A DNA stretch of 64,000 nucleotides from assembly GCF_001444425.1 (NCBI RefSeq), contig NZ_CP013189.1, positions 930,001 through 994,000 of the forward strand, given 5' to 3'. This document shows positions 60,671-64,000 of the stretch, in pieces. How positions within the stretch are numbered: the first letter of the stretch is position 1; every line of letters starts with the position of its first letter. The stretch is from Pseudohongiella spirulinae. Its GTDB lineage: Bacteria > Pseudomonadota > Gammaproteobacteria > Pseudomonadales > Pseudohongiellaceae. A program made the translations under genes and the position numbers. A model generated the notes under the pieces. It made no database searches, was not told where the DNA came from, and was given only the letters and a program-made list of their open reading frames with translations.

Positions 60671-62344
60671 ATGAAATTAAAATCCTGGTTGTCTCGTACT
60701 CTTTTTGTGACCAGTCTTGGCGCCTTAAGCGCTGCCGCCTGGGCGCAATCCACCCTGCTTACCAATGTTAATGGCTATACCATGAATAGCGATCGCGAAC
60801 TGCAACGCTTTCAAGCCATCCAGTTTACTGGTGATACCATCGACAGAGTGTTTGAACCCGGTGAAGTACTGCCTGAACCTGATGGGTTGACTGTGATCGA
60901 TGGTCAGGGGAAAACAGTTCTGCCTGGTCTGATTGATGCGCATGGCCATATCCTGAATTATGGCTTGAGTCTGCTGCGTGTCGATATGGCTGGTGTGCGC
61001 TCGGAGCGGGAAGCCGTGCAGCGGGTGATAGAGTTTCAGCAGGCTAATCCTGGCATGCAATGGATACAGGGACGCGGCTGGAATCAAGTCCTCTGGGAAA
61101 GCAATGAATTCCCGACCGCAGCGGCTCTGGACGCAGCCGAATCCGATACACCCATGTGGTTCAGCCGTATCGATGGCCATGCCGGCTGGGCCAATCGGGC
61201 GGCAATGGAGTTGGCCGGAGTCGATGCGACGACACCTGACCCGGACGGCGGCATGATCATTCGTGACTCGGAGGGCCGACCGACCGGCACGTTCGTCAAT
61301 AACGCCATGCGTTATATCACGCAGCATATTCCTTCCCCCAGCCTGGAAGACCAGAAAATGGCTTTGCGCAGCGCCATGCAGGCGCTGGCGGCAGAGGGTC
61401 TGACCAGTGTGCATGACGCGGGTGTAAGCAGCACGACCTTGCAGGCTTACAGGGAGCTGCTTGAAGAAGGTCCATTGCCGATTCGTGTTTACGCGATGCT
61501 GGCCGGTCTTGATCCCCAATTGCCAGACCGACTGGCCGAAGGGCATTTTGTGAGCGACGACAATACCCTGGTTGTGCGCAGCGTCAAGATCTCGGCTGAT
61601 GGCGCCCTGGGCAGCCGCGGTGCCTATCTGAATGATGACTACTCTGACATGCCAGGTCATCGCGGGCTGCTGCAGATTACACCGGAGCGTCTGACACAGC
61701 TTATGAACCAATCCATGTTGTCTGATTTTCAGGTCAATGTGCACGCCATTGGCGACGGTGCCAACATGATTGTTATGGATAACTATGAGGCGCTGATTCA
61801 GACGACCGACACCCAGCAGCAACGTCACAGAATTGAACATGCCCAGGTACTGCGTTATGAAGATATTTTGCGATTCAGTCAGCTCGGAGTCATTCCGTCC
61901 ATGCAGGCGACTCACGCCACCAGCGATAAAAACATGGCGCAGGACCGGCTGGGTGAGGTGCGTATCCATGGTGCTTACGCCTGGCGCAAGCTGCTGGATG
62001 CCGGCACGATCATTGCGAACGGTTCTGACTTTCCTGTAGAGCCGGCCAGCCCATTCTACGGTTTACATGCCGCGGTTACCCGACAGGATCGTAATAACGA
62101 ACCGCCCGGTGGCTGGTTCCCAGAGGAGCGCATGACACATGAAGAGGCATTATTGAGCTTTACAGTTGATGCCGCGTTTGCTGCCCATCAAGAGGGTATT
62201 CTGGGGACTCTGGAGCCCGGCAAACAAGCCGATTTTATTATTGTGGATCAGGATTATTTCGAAATACCGCCAGAAGATATCTGGACGATGAGTGCTGAAC
62301 AAACCTGGGTAGGCGGTCGTCTGATTCATGAGACGGCGCAATGA
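60671..62344 (+). CDS. Exported YtcJ-like amidohydrolase
   Basis: 557 aa. Signal peptide ending AWAQ (about residue 26), then an amidohydrolase-3 domain: metal-binding HGH at 91-93 (LIDAHGHILNYG), and the later INVHAIGDGAN-type motif (VNVHAIGDGANMIV), HRIEHAQVL and GSDFPVEPASPF. Such enzymes hydrolyse amides or N-substituted compounds; substrate unknown. GGAAG lies upstream of the ATG. Its stop overlaps the next gene's ATG as ATGA, so the pair is coupled. Confidence 0.92.
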   Translation: MKLKSWLSRTLFVTSLGALSAAAWAQSTLLTNVNGYTMNSDRELQRFQAIQFTGDTIDRVFEPGEVLPEPDGLTVIDGQGKTVLPGLIDAHGHILNYGLSLLRVDMAGVRSEREAVQRVIEFQQANPGMQWIQGRGWNQVLWESNEFPTAAALDAAESDTPMWFSRIDGHAGWANRAAMELAGVDATTPDPDGGMIIRDSEGRPTGTFVNNAMRYITQHIPSPSLEDQKMALRSAMQALAAEGLTSVHDAGVSSTTLQAYRELLEEGPLPIRVYAMLAGLDPQLPDRLAEGHFVSDDNTLVVRSVKISADGALGSRGAYLNDDYSDMPGHRGLLQITPERLTQLMNQSMLSDFQVNVHAIGDGANMIVMDNYEALIQTTDTQQQRHRIEHAQVLRYEDILRFSQLGVIPSMQATHATSDKNMAQDRLGEVRIHGAYAWRKLLDAGTIIANGSDFPVEPASPFYGLHAAVTRQDRNNEPPGGWFPEERMTHEEALLSFTVDAAFAAHQEGILGTLEPGKQADFIIVDQDYFEIPPEDIWTMSAEQTWVGGRLIHETAQ

Positions 62345-63609
62345 GCGGGCTCAGCAGGCGCAGCTTTCTGAATGCCTCGGTGGTTGCTGTTGCCAGCGCC
62401 ACCGCACTCTCAGCCAGGTTTGCCAGGGCACAAACGGCGCTGGAACAGTTGATTGATCCGACATTGACGGGTGAGTCTTTCTGGAATCAGGTTCGACAGC
62501 AGTTTCTGTTTACTGAAGAAAAAGTGCCGATGAACGCGGCGAATCTCTGTCCGTCTTTCAGCCGGGTTGCTGACGAAGTCAGTGCGCTGACGGTTGATAT
62601 CGATCGTGATTGCTCGTTTAACAATCGCGCCAAATTTTCTTCATTGAAAGAGCTCGCGCGGGAGCGCATCGCCAGCCAGCTGAATGTGTCGGGAGACGAG
62701 ATCGCCCTGGTCAGAAATACCAGTGAAGCCAACAATACCATCATCAGTGGTCTGGATCTGAAGGCTGGTGACGAGGTGGTGATCTGGCAGGAAAATCATC
62801 CGACTAATCACGTTGCCTGGCAGGTGCGTGCGGCCAGACAAGGCTATACGGTACGAGTTGTTGAGACGCCGTCTCCGTTGCGCTCGCCGCAGGATCTGGT
62901 TGACGCCTTCATGGCCAGGATTACTGACCGCACCCGGGTTCTCGCATTAACGCATGTGTCCAACGTGTCGGGTATCAAACTGCCGCTGGCAGAACTGGTA
63001 GCGGCTGCCCACGCGCGGGGTATTTACGTTCATGTTGATGGCGCGCAGACCTGGGGTGCCATGTCACTCGATTTGAGTGCACTGGCTGTGGATTCATTTA
63101 CGGCCAGTGCGCATAAATGGTACATGGGTCCCAAAGAAGTGGGTCTGCTGTTCGTGAAAGCCGAAAACATCGAGCGCATTTGGCCGCTTACCGTGGCTTC
63201 CGGTTGGGGTAGTGGTGTGCAGACCCGTCAGGCAGGTGCCCGCAAATTTGAATCGTTGGGGCAGCGTGATGATGCCGCTCTGGCAGCACTGGGTCTGACC
63301 GCTGCAATTCATGATGCAATTGGCCCTGAGCGTATTGAAAGACGGATTGTAGAATTGTCTCAAAAACTCAAGCAAGGTGTTGCAGGCTCGGGTTTGACCC
63401 TGGTTACGCCGATGGCCCAGGAGTTAAGTTTTGGTGTGTGCATTATTGCTGTGCCAGATGGGCGTGCTGGCGCTATTGCGGATCGACTTTACAATGACTT
63501 TGGCATTGCCGGTGCAGCAACAGGTGGGTTAAGACTTTGTCCCGGTATCTACAACATGCCTGACCATATTAACAGAGCTATTGTGGCGGCTGGCGCGCTT
63601 CTGGTTTAA
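62341..63609 (+). CDS. Tat-exported class V aminotransferase-like PLP protein
   Basis: 422 aa. A twin-arginine signal (SRRSFLNAS, residues 5-13, then a hydrophobic stretch to about 30) implies folding with PLP before export. PLP residues: D233 in HVDGAQ and K259 in TASAHKWYMGPKEVG. Fold type I, class V (NifS/isopenicillin-epimerase-like). It is translationally coupled to the exported amidohydrolase, suggesting a periplasmic two-step pathway. Confidence 0.9.
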   Translation: MSGLSRRSFLNASVVAVASATALSARFARAQTALEQLIDPTLTGESFWNQVRQQFLFTEEKVPMNAANLCPSFSRVADEVSALTVDIDRDCSFNNRAKFSSLKELARERIASQLNVSGDEIALVRNTSEANNTIISGLDLKAGDEVVIWQENHPTNHVAWQVRAARQGYTVRVVETPSPLRSPQDLVDAFMARITDRTRVLALTHVSNVSGIKLPLAELVAAAHARGIYVHVDGAQTWGAMSLDLSALAVDSFTASAHKWYMGPKEVGLLFVKAENIERIWPLTVASGWGSGVQTRQAGARKFESLGQRDDAALAALGLTAAIHDAIGPERIERRIVELSQKLKQGVAGSGLTLVTPMAQELSFGVCIIAVPDGRAGAIADRLYNDFGIAGAATGGLRLCPGIYNMPDHINRAIVAAGALLV

Positions 63610-63639
63610 AGCGGAAAATTTACTCGGGTTGGTCTTTGC

Positions 63640-64000
63640 ATGTTGTTAGAAGCGGTCTGGATTGGTTTTGCATTCAGCATTGGTTTGCTGGTGCGGGTTT
63701 TTGGTTTGCCTCCGCTGGTTGGCTACCTGGCTGCCGGTTTCGCCCTGTCAGTTTTTGCAGCTGATCTGGGTTTGCCGGTCGAATCCGGTGAAGTGCTTGA
63801 CCATGTAGCACATCTTGGTGTGCTGCTGCTGTTATTTTCTGTTGGTCTGAAGCTGAATCTGCGCAGTCTGGTCAAAGTCGAGGTGATTGGCAGTGGTCTG
63901 ATTCATTTTGCTGTGTCAGTGATGCTGCTGGCACCAGCCCTGTTCTGGGTCATGGATGTTGAACTGTACACTGCTGTCATGCTGGCAGTGGCGTTGGCGT
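63640..64000 (+). CDS. CPA2-family cation:proton antiporter, truncated by window edge
   Basis: The first 120 codons, open to the right edge. Three to four membrane helices. The stretch LVRVFGLPPLVGYLAAGFAL at the start, and VAHLGVLLLLFSVGLKLN, match KefB/Kef-type CPA2 antiporters. The ribosome-binding site is weak. It lies 30 nt after the aminotransferase stop on the same strand. Confidence 0.88.
   Translation, partial: MLLEAVWIGFAFSIGLLVRVFGLPPLVGYLAAGFALSVFAADLGLPVESGEVLDHVAHLGVLLLLFSVGLKLNLRSLVKVEVIGSGLIHFAVSVMLLAPALFWVMDVELYTAVMLAVALA

Noticed and set aside
60725-61969. A 414-codon open reading frame on the minus strand opposite the amidohydrolase
   Set aside because: It lies wholly antisense to a clear enzyme gene, has no recognisable domain and shows the composition expected from the shadow of a coding strand.
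1-64000. CRISPR arrays, insertion sequences, toxin-antitoxin pairs, or a classical biosynthetic cluster
   Set aside because: No regularly spaced repeats, transposase motifs or paired small toxin/antitoxin genes were found by reading the sequence; a dedicated search could still find weak cases.

Overview
The window is about 64 kb of gene-dense bacterial chromosome: some 50 protein genes, one tRNA gene, no rRNA, no CRISPR array and no recognisable transposase or integrase. It looks like a free-living marine gammaproteobacterium. The evidence is the ectoine operon (ectABC), Na+-coupled and TRAP-type uptake systems, many lipoproteins and TonB/beta-barrel envelope proteins, PQQ-dependent dehydrogenases, and a Bcr-type MFS pump. 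Genus is not assigned; an oligotrophic marine lineage is an inference from gene content only.

Layout. 1-3.4 kb: copper genes copC-copD and a Na+/phosphate cotransporter. 3.4-15.9 kb is entirely on the minus strand. It holds an MFS exporter, then (read right to left) two lipoproteins (one FlgO-like), a TAXI-TRAP transporter, and a TM2-DUF58-transglutaminase-MoxR-TPR locus. 16.1-21.0 kb: two SLC13-type permeases with cytosolic RCK_C domains, flanking a small NIPSNAP protein. 21.0-30.2 kb (minus): an M16 metalloprotease lipoprotein followed by a tightly coupled run of ABC ATPase, ABC permease, double-PDZ lipoprotein and two VCBS/FG-GAP proteins (four successive ATGA overlaps), then a tiny membrane protein. 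I judge this the best candidate for an undescribed system. 30.3-37.9 kb: ferredoxin-NADP reductase, a DAACS symporter, and an RND/LolA-like/beta-barrel trans-envelope set. 38.0-40.7 kb: an atypical SDR plus a nitroreductase, and a degenerate receiver-like protein paired with a membrane protein. 40.7-43.0 kb: ectABC.

43.2-54.3 kb: two paralogous PQQ dehydrogenases (one with an N-terminal haem c domain, one followed by two YceI proteins), an M48 protease, tRNA-Arg(TCG) with an odd duplication of its 3' end and terminator, a CIA30-like protein, alanine dehydrogenase and an MFS transporter. 54.4-64 kb: a large TonB-dependent receptor divergent from a secreted beta-lactamase-fold hydrolase, YbaK, and a set of enzymes that unusually carry export signals (FAH-family hydrolase, YtcJ-like amidohydrolase, Tat-type class V aminotransferase), ending in a truncated CPA2 antiporter.

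Functionally the region is dominated by envelope transport and periplasmic catabolism. Exported oxidoreductases and hydrolases sit beside a TonB receptor, Na+-coupled uptake systems and osmolyte synthesis. All functional assignments come from motif recognition by eye; no database search was run.
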